13,924 nt of DNA from DASRZM01 sp035686365 (GCA_035686365.1 DASRZM010000018.1:1-13924); one strand, 5' to 3'; counted from the first letter of the stretch, positions 1-8,224 are shown. The notes: generated by a model from the sequence alone, not told the origin. Numbers and translations: made by a program.

Positions 1-2
1 CT

Positions 3-950
3 GACCACGGCGACGGAGCGGTGTCGATGCTGGCTGTGCGCGGGGCGCCGAAGCGCGTGTTCAACGTGCACCTGGACACCGTGCCCGATTCGCCGCACTG
101 GCGCGCCGATCCGCTGAAGCTGCGCGTGGAGGCCGATCGCGCCGTCGGCCTGGGCGCCTGCGACATCAAGGGCGCGGCGGCGTGCCTGCTGGCGGCGGCT
201 GCGGATACCGGCGGCGATGCGGCGTTTCTGTTCAGCAGCGACGAGGAGGCCAACGATGCGCGCTGCATCGAGGCCTTCCTGGCGCGCCGTCATGGGTTCA
301 CCGAGGCGATCGTCGCCGAGCCGACCGGGTGCGAGGCGGTCCTGGCGCATCGCGGCATCGTCTCGGCGCAGATCGGCTTCCGCGGCAGCGCCGGGCACGC
401 CTCGTCCGCGGATGCCGCGCGCGACAGCGCCGTGCACGCGCTGATGCACTGGGGTTCGGCGGCGCTGGAGCATGCCGGCAGCTTCGCGCACGAGCGCTTC
501 GGCGGCCTGACCGGACTGCGCTTCAACATCGGCCGGGTCGAGGGCGGCATCAAGGGCAACGTCGTGGCGCCGGCCGCCGAGGCGCGCTTCGGCTTCCGCC
601 CGCTGCCCTCGCAGGATCCCGACGCGCTGCACGCGCAGTTCCGTGGCCTCGCCGATCCTGCCGCGCTGGCGCTGTACGCGGAGTCCTTCCGCGGACCGGC
701 GCTGCCGGCCGGCGACATCGACCTCGCCGAGCTCCGGCGCCTGGCCGCTCGCGAATTGGCCGACTCGCTGGGACTGCCGGTCGGTCACGCCGTGGACTTC
801 TGGACCGAGGCCTCGCTGTTCTCGCGCGCCGGGCTCACCGCGCTGGTGTACGGGCCCGGCGACATCGCCCAGGCGCACACCGCCGGAGAGTGGGTCGCAC
901 TGGACCAGCTCGCCACCGCTTTCGCAAGCTACCGCCGGCTGCTCGCATGA
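3..950 (+). CDS. argE': N-acetyl-L-citrulline deacetylase (ArgE'), 5'-truncated
   Basis: This is an M20-family zinc deacetylase that removes the acetyl group in arginine synthesis. The frame is already open at the window edge, so about 50-60 N-terminal residues are missing and 315 are visible. Counting from the first visible codon, the metal site is readable: HLDTVP (H23, D25), CDIKG (bridging D54), SSDEE (general base E81, ligand E82), AEPT (E106) and QAHT (H292). The lid/dimerisation domain lies between, marked by AGHAS and RFGFRPLPS. From memory, phrases such as GGLTGLRFNIGRV and DFWTEASLFS match the Xanthomonas enzyme that acts on acetylcitrulline rather than acetylornithine; that substrate assignment is inference. 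Its stop overlaps the argBA start as ATGA (947-950), indicating translational coupling. If the substrate call is wrong, it is an ordinary acetylornithine deacetylase. Confidence 0.9.
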   Translation, partial: DHGDGAVSMLAVRGAPKRVFNVHLDTVPDSPHWRADPLKLRVEADRAVGLGACDIKGAAACLLAAAADTGGDAAFLFSSDEEANDARCIEAFLARRHGFTEAIVAEPTGCEAVLAHRGIVSAQIGFRGSAGHASSADAARDSAVHALMHWGSAALEHAGSFAHERFGGLTGLRFNIGRVEGGIKGNVVAPAAEARFGFRPLPSQDPDALHAQFRGLADPAALALYAESFRGPALPAGDIDLAELRRLAARELADSLGLPVGHAVDFWTEASLFSRAGLTALVYGPGDIAQAHTAGEWVALDQLATAFASYRRLLA

Positions 951-2263
951 CCATGCACATCGACGTCCGACCCACCATCGTGCGACTGCTGTCCAACATG
1001 GCCAGCGCCAAGGAGATCCACCAGTACCTGAAGCGCTTCTCGCAGCTGGATGCGGCGCGCTTCGCCGTGGTCAAGGTCGGCGGCGCGGTCCTGCGCGAGG
1101 AGTTGCCGGCACTGGTGTCCTCGCTGGCCTTCCTGCAGCAGGTGGGCCTGACGCCGATCGTGCTGCACGGCGCCGGTCCGCAGCTGGACGTGGAACTGGC
1201 CGCCGCCGGCATCGACAAGCGCATCATCGATGGCCTGCGCCATACCTCGCCCGAGGCGCTGGCGATCGTGCGCCGGGTATTCCAGGCCGAGAACCTGCGC
1301 CTGGTCGAGGCCCTGCAGGCCGAGGGCGTGCGCGCCACCTCGATCCTGACCGGGGTGTTCGAGTGCGCCTTCCTGGGCCGTCGCCGGTTCGGGCTGGTCG
1401 GAAAGGTCGAGCGCGTGCACCGCGACTCCATCGATGCGGCGATCAAGGCCCACTCGATCCCGGTGATCGCCTCGCTGGGCGAGACCGGGGGCGGCCAGAT
1501 CCTGAACGTCAACGCCGACTGGGCCGCCAACGAACTGGTCAAGACGCTCAAGCCCTACAAGATCGTGTTCCTGACCGGTACCGGCGGGTTGCTCGACGCC
1601 GATGGCCAGGTCATCGACTCGATCAACCTGCGCACCGAGTTCGCCGGGCTGATGCGCCAGGACTGGGTGCACTCGGGCATGCGCGTGAAGCTGCAGCAGA
1701 TCCACGATCTGCTCATGGCGCTGCCCGGAGAGGCCTCGGTCTCGATCACGCGTCCGGACGAGCTGGCCAAGGAGCTGTTCACCCATCGCGGCTCGGGCAC
1801 GCTGGTGCGGCGCGGCGAGAAGATCCGTCGCCTCACCCGCTGGGACGCGCTGGACCGCTCGCGGCTGGCGGCGCTGATCGAATCCAGCTTCCGCCGGCGG
1901 CTGGCACCGGATTACTTCGACAAGACCCGGCCATACCGCATCTACGTCAGCGAGAACTACCGCGCCGCGCTGGTGCTCACGCGCGAGAACGGCACGCCGC
2001 ACCTGGACAAGTTCGCAGTCAGCGACGATGCCCAGGGCGAGGGACTGGGACGCGCGGCCTGGCAGGTGATGCGCGCGGAGAACCCGAAACTGTTCTGGCG
2101 CTCGCGCCGCGAGAATCCGGTCAACGAGTTCTACTTCGCCGAGTCCGACGGCTGTATCAAGGGCGATCCCTGGTACGTGTTCTGGTACGGCCTGGATTCC
2201 TTCGCACAGATCACCGATGCGGTCGCGCACTGCAATGCGCGACCGGCGACCCTGAAGCCATGA
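947..2263 (+). CDS. argBA: bifunctional N-acetylglutamate kinase/synthase (ArgB-ArgA fusion)
   Basis: This 438-residue cytoplasmic protein should catalyse the first two arginine steps, acetylating glutamate and phosphorylating the product. Residues 1-290 form an amino-acid kinase domain with VVKVGGAVL (41-49, phosphate-binding K43), LHGAGPQL (73-80) and NVNADWAANEL (187-197). Residues about 300-438 form a GNAT-type acetyltransferase domain of the vertebrate-like NAGS class, with LDKFAVS (353-359) followed by the acetyl-CoA loop QGEGLG (363-368). The length agrees with the characterised Xanthomonas NAGS/K (about 447 residues), whose arginine feedback inhibition is established for that family and likely here. 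The ATG at 947 overlaps the argE' stop and has no Shine-Dalgarno, fitting coupling; ATG 953 is an alternative. The end overlaps argC by ATGA at 2260-2263. Confidence 0.93.
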   Translation: MTMHIDVRPTIVRLLSNMASAKEIHQYLKRFSQLDAARFAVVKVGGAVLREELPALVSSLAFLQQVGLTPIVLHGAGPQLDVELAAAGIDKRIIDGLRHTSPEALAIVRRVFQAENLRLVEALQAEGVRATSILTGVFECAFLGRRRFGLVGKVERVHRDSIDAAIKAHSIPVIASLGETGGGQILNVNADWAANELVKTLKPYKIVFLTGTGGLLDADGQVIDSINLRTEFAGLMRQDWVHSGMRVKLQQIHDLLMALPGEASVSITRPDELAKELFTHRGSGTLVRRGEKIRRLTRWDALDRSRLAALIESSFRRRLAPDYFDKTRPYRIYVSENYRAALVLTRENGTPHLDKFAVSDDAQGEGLGRAAWQVMRAENPKLFWRSRRENPVNEFYFAESDGCIKGDPWYVFWYGLDSFAQITDAVAHCNARPATLKP

Positions 2264-3225
2264 GCACACAGGTCTGCAGCATCGGGCTGGTCGGCGCCCG
2301 CGGTCATGTCGGCTCGGAGCTGATCCGCCTGCTGGGTGCGCACCCGCATTTCGAGCTGGCCTTCGTGTCCTCGCGCGAGCGCGCCGGGGAGCGCCTGGCC
2401 GACCACGAGGACGGCTGCGCCGGCGACCTGCGCTACGTGTCGCTGGATCCGGTCGCAGTGGCCGGGCAGGGCGTGGATGGGGTCGTGCTGGCCCTGCCCA
2501 ACGGGCTCGCCGCACCGTTCATCGCGGCACTGGACGCGCGGGCGCCGCAGGTCGTGATCCTGGACCTGTCCGCCGACTACCGGTTCGACGATGCCTGGCA
2601 CTACGGCCTGCCCGAACGGACCCGGGCGCAGGCCGCCGGTCGCCGCCGGATCAGCAACCCCGGCTGCTACGCCACCGCGATGCAGCTCGCCCTGGCGCCA
2701 CTGGTGGAGCTGCTGCAGGGACCGGCGCAATGCTTCGGCGTGTCGGGGTACTCGGGCGCGGGCACCAGTGCCTCGGACCGCAACGACCCGGACAAGCTGC
2801 GCGGGAACCTGATGCCGTACACGCCGGTCGGTCATGTCCACGAGCGCGAGACGAGCCGGCAGCTCCGGCACCCGGTCGAGTTCCTGCCGCACGTGGCGCC
2901 GTACTTCCGCGGCCTGACGGTGACGGTGAACGCACACCTGGACGATGCGCCGACGCTGCCGGCACTGCGTGCACGTTTCGAAGCCGCCTATGCGCACGAG
3001 CCGCTGGTTTCGGTGCAGGAGCAGGCGCCCTGGGTCAGCCGGATCGCCGGGAGGCACGGCGCGGTGCTGGGCGGATTCGCCGTCGACGGCCCTCGCGCGG
3101 TCGTCGTGGCCACGCTGGACAACCTGCTCAAGGGCGCCGCCACCCAGGCCCTGCAGAACCTCAACCTCGCATTCGGGTTCGACGAGCTGGCGGGCATCCC
3201 GGTCGACGCGGGCCAACCCGCATGA
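2260..3225 (+). CDS. argC: N-acetyl-gamma-glutamyl-phosphate reductase
   Basis: This 321-residue enzyme reduces N-acetylglutamyl phosphate to the semialdehyde with NADPH, the third arginine step. The N-terminal Rossmann loop is GARGHVG (12-18). The catalytic cysteine is C136 in ISNPGCYATA, and H211 in FLPHVAPYFRG is the partner histidine typical of the family. Residues 163-171 (GYSGAGTSA) belong to the dimerisation/catalytic domain, and VDNLLKG-like text near 285-292 (ATLDNLLKG) closes the NADP fold. The ATG overlaps the argBA stop (ATGA), so expression is coupled to the kinase that supplies its substrate. The gene is full length and intact. It ends 55 bp before argH, the only real gap in this operon. 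Confidence 0.95.
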   Translation: MSTQVCSIGLVGARGHVGSELIRLLGAHPHFELAFVSSRERAGERLADHEDGCAGDLRYVSLDPVAVAGQGVDGVVLALPNGLAAPFIAALDARAPQVVILDLSADYRFDDAWHYGLPERTRAQAAGRRRISNPGCYATAMQLALAPLVELLQGPAQCFGVSGYSGAGTSASDRNDPDKLRGNLMPYTPVGHVHERETSRQLRHPVEFLPHVAPYFRGLTVTVNAHLDDAPTLPALRARFEAAYAHEPLVSVQEQAPWVSRIAGRHGAVLGGFAVDGPRAVVVATLDNLLKGAATQALQNLNLAFGFDELAGIPVDAGQPA

Positions 3226-3240
3226 CCGGCCGCGGACCAC

Positions 3241-3262
3241 TCCCCTCCCCCACGGGAGAGGA
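3241..3262. repeat. GC-rich hairpin in the argC-argH gap
   Basis: The arms 3241-3249 (TCCCCTCCC) and 3254-3262 (GGGAGAGGA) pair at 8 of 9 positions around a CCAC loop. No T-run follows, so it is not a standard terminator. It resembles the CCCTCTCCC/GGGAGAGGG intergenic hairpins scattered in many GC-rich gammaproteobacterial genomes; that likeness is from memory. It is the only sizeable non-coding stretch within the arginine operon and could tune argH expression or protect the upstream mRNA. Confidence 0.5.
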
Positions 3263-3280
3263 TCTGATCGGAGACGACCG

Positions 3281-4570
3281 ATGACGGAGCCTGTCTGGAG
3301 CAAGCCCGGGTTCGAGATCGACGAACGCATCCAGCGCTTCCTCGCCGGCGAGGACGTGATCCTGGACCGCGAGCTGTTCGCGCACGACATCGAGGCCTCG
3401 CGCGTGCACGCGCAGGGCCTGGCGCGCATCGGCATCGTCTCGGAGCAGGAACTGGCCGCGCTCTCGCATGAACTCGATGAACTGGCGGCGGACTTCGCCA
3501 GCGGCGCTTTCGTGCTCGACGAGCGCTACGAGGACGGCCATTCGGCGATCGAAGCACGGCTGACCGAACGCCTGGGCGACACCGGCCGCAGGATCCACAC
3601 CGGGCGCTCGCGCAACGACCAGGTGCTGGTCGCGCTGCGGCTGTGGATGAGGGCAGCACTCACGCAGCTGCAGCAGCATTGCGCTGCGATCGCCGGCGTC
3701 GCGCTGGAGCGCGCCGGCACCGAGCCGATGCTGCCGCTGCCCGGCTACACCCACCTGCAACGCGCGATGGTCTCCTCCACCGGGATGTGGTGGGCGGCGT
3801 GGGCGGAGGGCTTCATCGACGATGCGGCCTGGACCGTGGCCACGCTGGCGGCGGTGGATGCCAACCCGCTGGGCAGCGCGTCGGGCTACGGCGTCAACCT
3901 GCCGCTGGACCGGGACGCCGGCACGCAGGCGCTGGGGTTCGCGCGGCTGCAGGTCAACCCGATCCAGGCGCAGCTCTCGCGCGGCAAGTTCGAGCTGCAG
4001 GCACTCGCGGTGCTGTCCTCGGCGCTGCTGGATCTGCGCCGGTTGGCCTGGGACCTGAGCCTGTTCACCACGGCCGAGTTCGGTTTCGTCGAGCTGCCGG
4101 CCGCGTACACCACCGGTTCGTCGCTGATGCCCAACAAGCGCAATCCGGACCTGGTGGAACTGCTGCGCGGCAGTTACGCGGTGGCCGCCGGCGCCCGCGC
4201 CGAGATCGAGAGCCTGCTGTCACTGCCCTCGGGCTATCACCGCGACCTGCAGTACGCCAAGGCGCCGCTGCTGCGCGCCTTCGGCCACGGCCTGTCCGCG
4301 CTGGCGCTGGTGCCCGGGCTGCTGGCCGCGCTGTCCTGGAACCGGCAGCGCATGCGCGATGCCTGCGAGGCGGGCATGTACGCGACCGACAAGGCGATCG
4401 AGCTGGCGCGCGCCGGCGTCCCGTTCCGCGAAGCCTATCGCCGCGCAGCCGCCGAGCCGCTGCCCGCGGCCGGCGCCGACCCCGATGCCAGCCTGGCTGC
4501 CCGGGTTTCCCCCGGCGGCGCCGCCGACCTGAGGCTCGATGTGCTGCGTGCGCGGCTCCAGGCCCTGTGA
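3281..4570 (+). CDS. argH: argininosuccinate lyase
   Basis: This 429-residue enzyme splits argininosuccinate into arginine and fumarate, the last pathway step. It shows the fumarase/aspartase superfamily blocks in order: TGRSRNDQ (107-114), PGYTHLQRA (154-162, catalytic-type H158), and the signature loop GSSLMPNKRNP (279-289), which carries the catalytic serine. YHRDLQ (319-324) follows in the conserved central helix region. It is slightly shorter than the E. coli protein (about 457), with a reduced C-terminal domain. The ATG at 3281 is chosen because GGAG lies at 3270-3273 with 7-nt spacing; unlike its upstream neighbours it does not overlap the preceding gene and has its own ribosome-binding site. 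A strong hairpin follows at 4625-4649. Confidence 0.95.
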   Translation: MTEPVWSKPGFEIDERIQRFLAGEDVILDRELFAHDIEASRVHAQGLARIGIVSEQELAALSHELDELAADFASGAFVLDERYEDGHSAIEARLTERLGDTGRRIHTGRSRNDQVLVALRLWMRAALTQLQQHCAAIAGVALERAGTEPMLPLPGYTHLQRAMVSSTGMWWAAWAEGFIDDAAWTVATLAAVDANPLGSASGYGVNLPLDRDAGTQALGFARLQVNPIQAQLSRGKFELQALAVLSSALLDLRRLAWDLSLFTTAEFGFVELPAAYTTGSSLMPNKRNPDLVELLRGSYAVAAGARAEIESLLSLPSGYHRDLQYAKAPLLRAFGHGLSALALVPGLLAALSWNRQRMRDACEAGMYATDKAIELARAGVPFREAYRRAAAEPLPAAGADPDASLAARVSPGGAADLRLDVLRARLQAL

Positions 4571-4624
4571 GATTGTCGCGACGGCCCGTCCTACGGAGCG
4601 GGACGATCGCACCGGCGAAAAGGA

Positions 4625-4649
4625 AAAGCCCGGCGCGGGGCCGGGCTTT
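4625..4649. terminator. bidirectional rho-independent terminator
   Basis: The arms 4625-4634 (AAAGCCCGGC) and 4640-4649 (GCCGGGCTTT) form a perfect 10-bp stem around a 5-nt loop. Read on the minus strand, the stem is followed by TTTTCCTTTT, so it should end the tRNA-Pro transcript well. On the plus strand it ends in TTT followed by CC, giving weaker termination for the arginine operon. It lies between the two convergent units argH and tRNA-Pro. Confidence 0.85.
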
Positions 4650-4660
4650 CCGGGAATCGG

Positions 4661-4737
<77 letters not shown>

Positions 4738-4749
4738 AATGAGCCGCGC

Positions 4750-4778
4750 ATCTTAGCGGCGGGGGTAGGGCCGCGCAA
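4750..4778 (-). promoter_or_regulatory. sigma70-type promoter of tRNA-Pro
   Basis: On the minus strand, TTGCGC (4778-4773) is followed after 17 nt by TAAGAT (4755-4750), close to the -35 and -10 consensus. The start would fall near 4743, only about 6 nt before the mature tRNA 5' end. The stretch after the -10 box is GC-rich (GCGCGGC), as in stable-RNA promoters under stringent control; that regulatory reading is inference. Confidence 0.6.
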
Positions 4779-4890
4779 GCGCAGGCAACCGCTCCGGGGC
4801 GCCCGCCGCCGGACCGTTCACGGCGCGCGATCCGTGCCCCCGGCGGCCCCGGCACGCCGGCACCGCGCCTAGGCCCGCTGCGCGCCCCCT

Positions 4891-4898
4891 GATAACCT
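4891..4898 (+). promoter_or_regulatory. possible -10 element before hisS
   Basis: GATAACCT is the only AT-leaning patch in the GC-rich 190 bp upstream of hisS and sits 30 nt before its ATG. TAACCT or GATAAC could act as a -10 box, but no convincing -35 hexamer is present at 16-18 nt. The assignment is weak. Confidence 0.3.
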
Positions 4899-4928
4899 AG
4901 CGCGCTTCCCCAGCCGCGCCCGCCTGCG

Positions 4929-6317
4929 ATGATCAAGCCCCGCACGCCACCTGGCGTCCTCGAGCTGCTGCCGCCGGACCAGATCGCGTTCCAGGCCATG
5001 CTCGACACCATCCGCAGCGCGTTCGAACGCTACGGATTCGTGCCGGTGGAAACGCCCGTGATGGAGCTCAGCGAGGTGCTGCTGACCAAGTCCGGGGGCG
5101 AGACCGAGCGCCAGGTCTATTTCGTGCAGTCCACCGGGGCGCTGGAGCAGGGCGGCACGCCCGAGCTGGCGCTGCGCTTCGACCTGACCGTGCCGCTGGC
5201 GCGCTACGTGGCCGAGCACGAGCATGCACTGGCGTTCCCGTTCCGGCGCTACCAGATCCAGCGCGTGTACCGCGGTGAGCGCGCCCAGCGCGGGCGCTTC
5301 CGCGAGTTCTACCAGTGCGACATCGACGTGATCGGCAAGGACACGCTGGCGCTCGCCTACGACGCCGAGATGCCGGCGGTGATCAACGCGGTGTTCGAGG
5401 CGCTGGACCTGGGCGAGTTCACCATCGCGCTGAACAATCGCAGGCTGCTGCGCGGCTTTTTCGAGAAGTCGGGCATCGTCGATCCCGAGCGCCAGATGCT
5501 GGTGATGCGCGAGGTCGACAAGCTGGGCAAGCGCGGCGAAGGCCACGTGCGCGAGACGCTGTGCGGATCGGCGTTCGCGCTGCCGGCCGCGGGCGTGGAC
5601 GCGATCCTGGCGTTCGTCGGCACCCGCTCGCAGGGGCACGAGGACGCGCTCGCCAGGCTCGACGCGCTCGGCGGCGGCAACGCCACGCTGGAGCAGGGCG
5701 TGTCCGAGCTGCGCGAGGTCCTGGAGCGCGTGCGCCAGTTCGGCGTGCCCGATCACCGTTATGCGCTGGACTTCTCGATCGCACGCGGACTGGACTACTA
5801 CACCGGAACCGTCTACGAGACCACGCTGGACGCGCACCCGGAAATCGGCTCGGTGTGCGCGGGTGGACGCTACGAGAACCTGGCCGGCTACTACAGCAGA
5901 TCGCACCTGCCCGGCGTGGGCCTGTCGATCGGCCTGACCCGGCTGTACTGGCAACTGCGCGAGGCGGGCCTGGTCGGTCCCGCCGACAGCACGGTGCAGG
6001 CGCTGGTGTGCCAGATGGATCCGGCCGCGCTGGAGGTCTACCTGGACCTGGGCCGGCGCCTGCGCGAGGGCGGCATCAACACCGAGGTGCAACTGGAGCC
6101 GGCCCGGCTCGGTAGGCAGCTCAAGCATGCCGACCGCGCCGGCATCCGCTTCGCCGTGATCGCCGGCGAGGACGAGATCGCGCGCGGCAGCGTCACGGTC
6201 AAGGACCTGCGCCGTGGCGTCCAGTTCGAGGTCGCGCCCGCCGACCTGGCGCGCACCTTGCGCGTGGAACTGGAGCAGTCGCGGGCCATGCAGCCGGAGG
6301 CGGACAGCGGCGCATGA
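4929..6317 (+). CDS. hisS: histidyl-tRNA synthetase
   Basis: This 462-residue class IIa synthetase charges tRNA-His. Motif 2 with the ATP-binding arginine runs FRRYQIQRVYRGERAQ (105-120) on to FREF. The histidine-binding HisA motif is RGLDYYTGTVYE (286-297), and motif 3 is GVGLSIGLTRL (329-339). A C-terminal Rossmann-like anticodon-binding domain spans about 355-445. All catalytic motifs and the anticodon domain are present, which argues against the HisZ regulatory paralogue. The N-terminus is MIKPRTPPGV instead of the usual IRGMNDYLP-like text, but LPP and the following helix align. The ATG at 4929 has no clear Shine-Dalgarno. The stop overlaps the next gene as ATGA (6314-6317), tying synthetase translation to an ammonia-lyase-like enzyme. 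Confidence 0.92.
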   Translation: MIKPRTPPGVLELLPPDQIAFQAMLDTIRSAFERYGFVPVETPVMELSEVLLTKSGGETERQVYFVQSTGALEQGGTPELALRFDLTVPLARYVAEHEHALAFPFRRYQIQRVYRGERAQRGRFREFYQCDIDVIGKDTLALAYDAEMPAVINAVFEALDLGEFTIALNNRRLLRGFFEKSGIVDPERQMLVMREVDKLGKRGEGHVRETLCGSAFALPAAGVDAILAFVGTRSQGHEDALARLDALGGGNATLEQGVSELREVLERVRQFGVPDHRYALDFSIARGLDYYTGTVYETTLDAHPEIGSVCAGGRYENLAGYYSRSHLPGVGLSIGLTRLYWQLREAGLVGPADSTVQALVCQMDPAALEVYLDLGRRLREGGINTEVQLEPARLGRQLKHADRAGIRFAVIAGEDEIARGSVTVKDLRRGVQFEVAPADLARTLRVELEQSRAMQPEADSGA

Positions 6318-8224
6318 ACGATCCGCAGACCATCGTCCTGGATGGACTCAGTCTCACCCGTGCACAACTGGTCACGATCGCGCGGCACGGCGCCGGCGTC
6401 GCGCTCGCTCCGGCGGCGCTGGAGCGGGTGGAACGCGCAGCCGCGTTTTTGGCCGACCAGGTACGCCGGCAGGAGCCCATCTACGGGGTCTCCACCGGCT
6501 TCGGCAGCAATGCCGATCGCCTGCTCGGCGCGCACCACCTGCGCGACGAGCTGGCCTCGGCGCAACCGCCGCAGCGCGACAGCTCGCTGCTCGAGGAGCT
6601 GCAGGAAAACCTGATCCTGTCCCATGCGGTGTGCGTGGGAGAGCCAATCCCGGCCGAAGTCGTGCGCGCGATGCTGGCGATCCGTATCAACACGCTGCTG
6701 CGCGGGCATTCGGGCATCCGCGGCTCGACCCTGCAGTCGCTGACCGCGCTGCTCAACGCCGGGGTGGTGCCGGTGGTGCCGGAGAAGGGCTCGGTCGGCG
6801 CCAGCGGCGACCTGGCGCCGCTCTCGCACCTGGCGATCGTGCTGCTCGGTGGCGGTGAGGCATTCTTCGACGGCGAGCGCCTGTCCGGCGCCGAGGCGCT
6901 GCGACGGGCCGGGCTCGAACCGGTCAGGCTGTCGTTTAAGGAAGGCCTTGCGCTGAACAACGGCACCGCGCAGATGCTGGCCTGCGGCGTGCTGGCGCTG
7001 GCCCGCCTGGAGACGCTGGTCGCCACCGCCGACCTCGCCGCGGCGATGTCGCTGGAGGCGTTCGCCGGGCGCATGCGCGCCTTCGACGAGCACGTGCACG
7101 CGCTGCGGCCGCACCCGGGGCAGCTCGAGTCCGCGGCCAACCTCCGCCGCCTGCTGGATGGCTCCACCTTGGTGGACATTCCCTATCACCTGGTGCCCCG
7201 GTTCCGGCCGTGGCAGCCCGACGCCTGGGTCCGCGAGCAGGACCAGGCGCTGAGCTTCGACATCGCCTGGGACTGGGTGCCGGCGAGCCAGCGCCATGGG
7301 CGTGAGCGCTTCTACAAGCGATTCCTGCCGTTCCGCGGCGGCAAGAAGCACCAGCCGCAGGACGCCTATTCGCTGCGCTGCGTGCCGCAGGTGCACGGCG
7401 CGGTGCGCGACGCGCTGGCGCAGGCCGCGCGTGTGCTCGAGGTCGAGCTCAATGCAGTCACCGACAATCCGCTGGTGTTCCCGGAGCTGGCCGACAGCGG
7501 CCGCATCGAGGACCGCGTGGTTTCGGCCGGCCACTTCCACGGAATGCCGCTGGCGCTGGCGATGGCCTACGTCAAGGCGGCCATCCCGGTGCTGGCCTCG
7601 ATCTCCGAACGCCGCCTCAACAAGCTGGTGGACCCGGCCACGTCCGACGGCCTGCCCGGGTTCCTGATCGGCAACGAGGACGCCACCGATTCGGGCTTCA
7701 TGATCGTGCAGTACACGGCTGCGGCGCTGGTCAACGACCTGGCCAGCCGCGCGCACCCGGCCTGCGTCTACAACATACCCACCAGCGCCAACGCCGAGGA
7801 CCACGTCTCGATGGGCGCCAACGAGGCGCGCCAGGTGCTGGCGATGACCGAAGACCTCGGCCATGTACTGGCGCTGGAGCTGTACACGGCCGCGCAGGCG
7901 CTGGATCTGCGGCGGCAGATGATCAACGCCGCGCGCGGCCTGGCCCGGCGCGGCGACCGCGATGCGCTGGCCGGCAAGGTCGCGGGCGCGCCGGATCCGG
8001 CCCGGCCGCAGCACAGCCAGTTCCTGGAGGAAGTCGATGCACTGATGCGCGAACTGTCAGCCAGCGAGGAATTCCATCCGGCGCCTGCGGTCGCCCGCGC
8101 CCAGGCGCGCCTGCGCCAGGACATCGGATTCATGCCGCGCGACCGCGCGATGGACCGCGACATCGCCGCCGCCTGCAGGCTGGTCGAGTCCGGCGCGCTG
8201 CTCGAGGCGGCTTTCGGCGACTAG
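6314..8224 (+). CDS. histidine ammonia-lyase-like MIO enzyme, long divergent form
   Basis: This 636-residue protein belongs to the HAL/PAL/TAL family, whose MIO cofactor forms from Ala-Ser-Gly; here the triad is A163-S164-G165 in GSVGASGDLAPLSH. Equivalents of the Pseudomonas HutH active site are present: Y57 (YGVSTGFG), S103-H104 (LILSHAVC, the pair typical of histidine-specific enzymes), N216, Y352 and R355 (QDAYSLR), F408 (GHFHG) and E495 (NAEDHVSM). It is about 125 residues longer than a usual HutH (about 510). The extra length comes mostly from a segment near 283-346 rich in W, F and basic residues, a longer region before S103, and a longer C-terminus. No hut genes adjoin it; instead it overlaps hisS by ATGA. 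Histidine deamination to urocanate is likely but unproven; another aromatic amino acid is possible. Confidence 0.82.
   Translation: MNDPQTIVLDGLSLTRAQLVTIARHGAGVALAPAALERVERAAAFLADQVRRQEPIYGVSTGFGSNADRLLGAHHLRDELASAQPPQRDSSLLEELQENLILSHAVCVGEPIPAEVVRAMLAIRINTLLRGHSGIRGSTLQSLTALLNAGVVPVVPEKGSVGASGDLAPLSHLAIVLLGGGEAFFDGERLSGAEALRRAGLEPVRLSFKEGLALNNGTAQMLACGVLALARLETLVATADLAAAMSLEAFAGRMRAFDEHVHALRPHPGQLESAANLRRLLDGSTLVDIPYHLVPRFRPWQPDAWVREQDQALSFDIAWDWVPASQRHGRERFYKRFLPFRGGKKHQPQDAYSLRCVPQVHGAVRDALAQAARVLEVELNAVTDNPLVFPELADSGRIEDRVVSAGHFHGMPLALAMAYVKAAIPVLASISERRLNKLVDPATSDGLPGFLIGNEDATDSGFMIVQYTAAALVNDLASRAHPACVYNIPTSANAEDHVSMGANEARQVLAMTEDLGHVLALELYTAAQALDLRRQMINAARGLARRGDRDALAGKVAGAPDPARPQHSQFLEEVDALMRELSASEEFHPAPAVARAQARLRQDIGFMPRDRAMDRDIAAACRLVESGALLEAAFGD

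Noticed and set aside
4929..6317. hisS as HisZ, the regulatory subunit of short-form HisG
   Set aside because: It keeps motifs 2 and 3, the HisA motif and the anticodon-binding domain, and the hisG here is the long form that needs no HisZ.
6038..8014. A 658-codon open frame on the minus strand opposite hisS and the lyase gene
   Set aside because: Its translation is rich in His, Gln, Arg and Gly with no recognisable domain, and both plus-strand genes are clearly conserved; it is a by-product of high GC.
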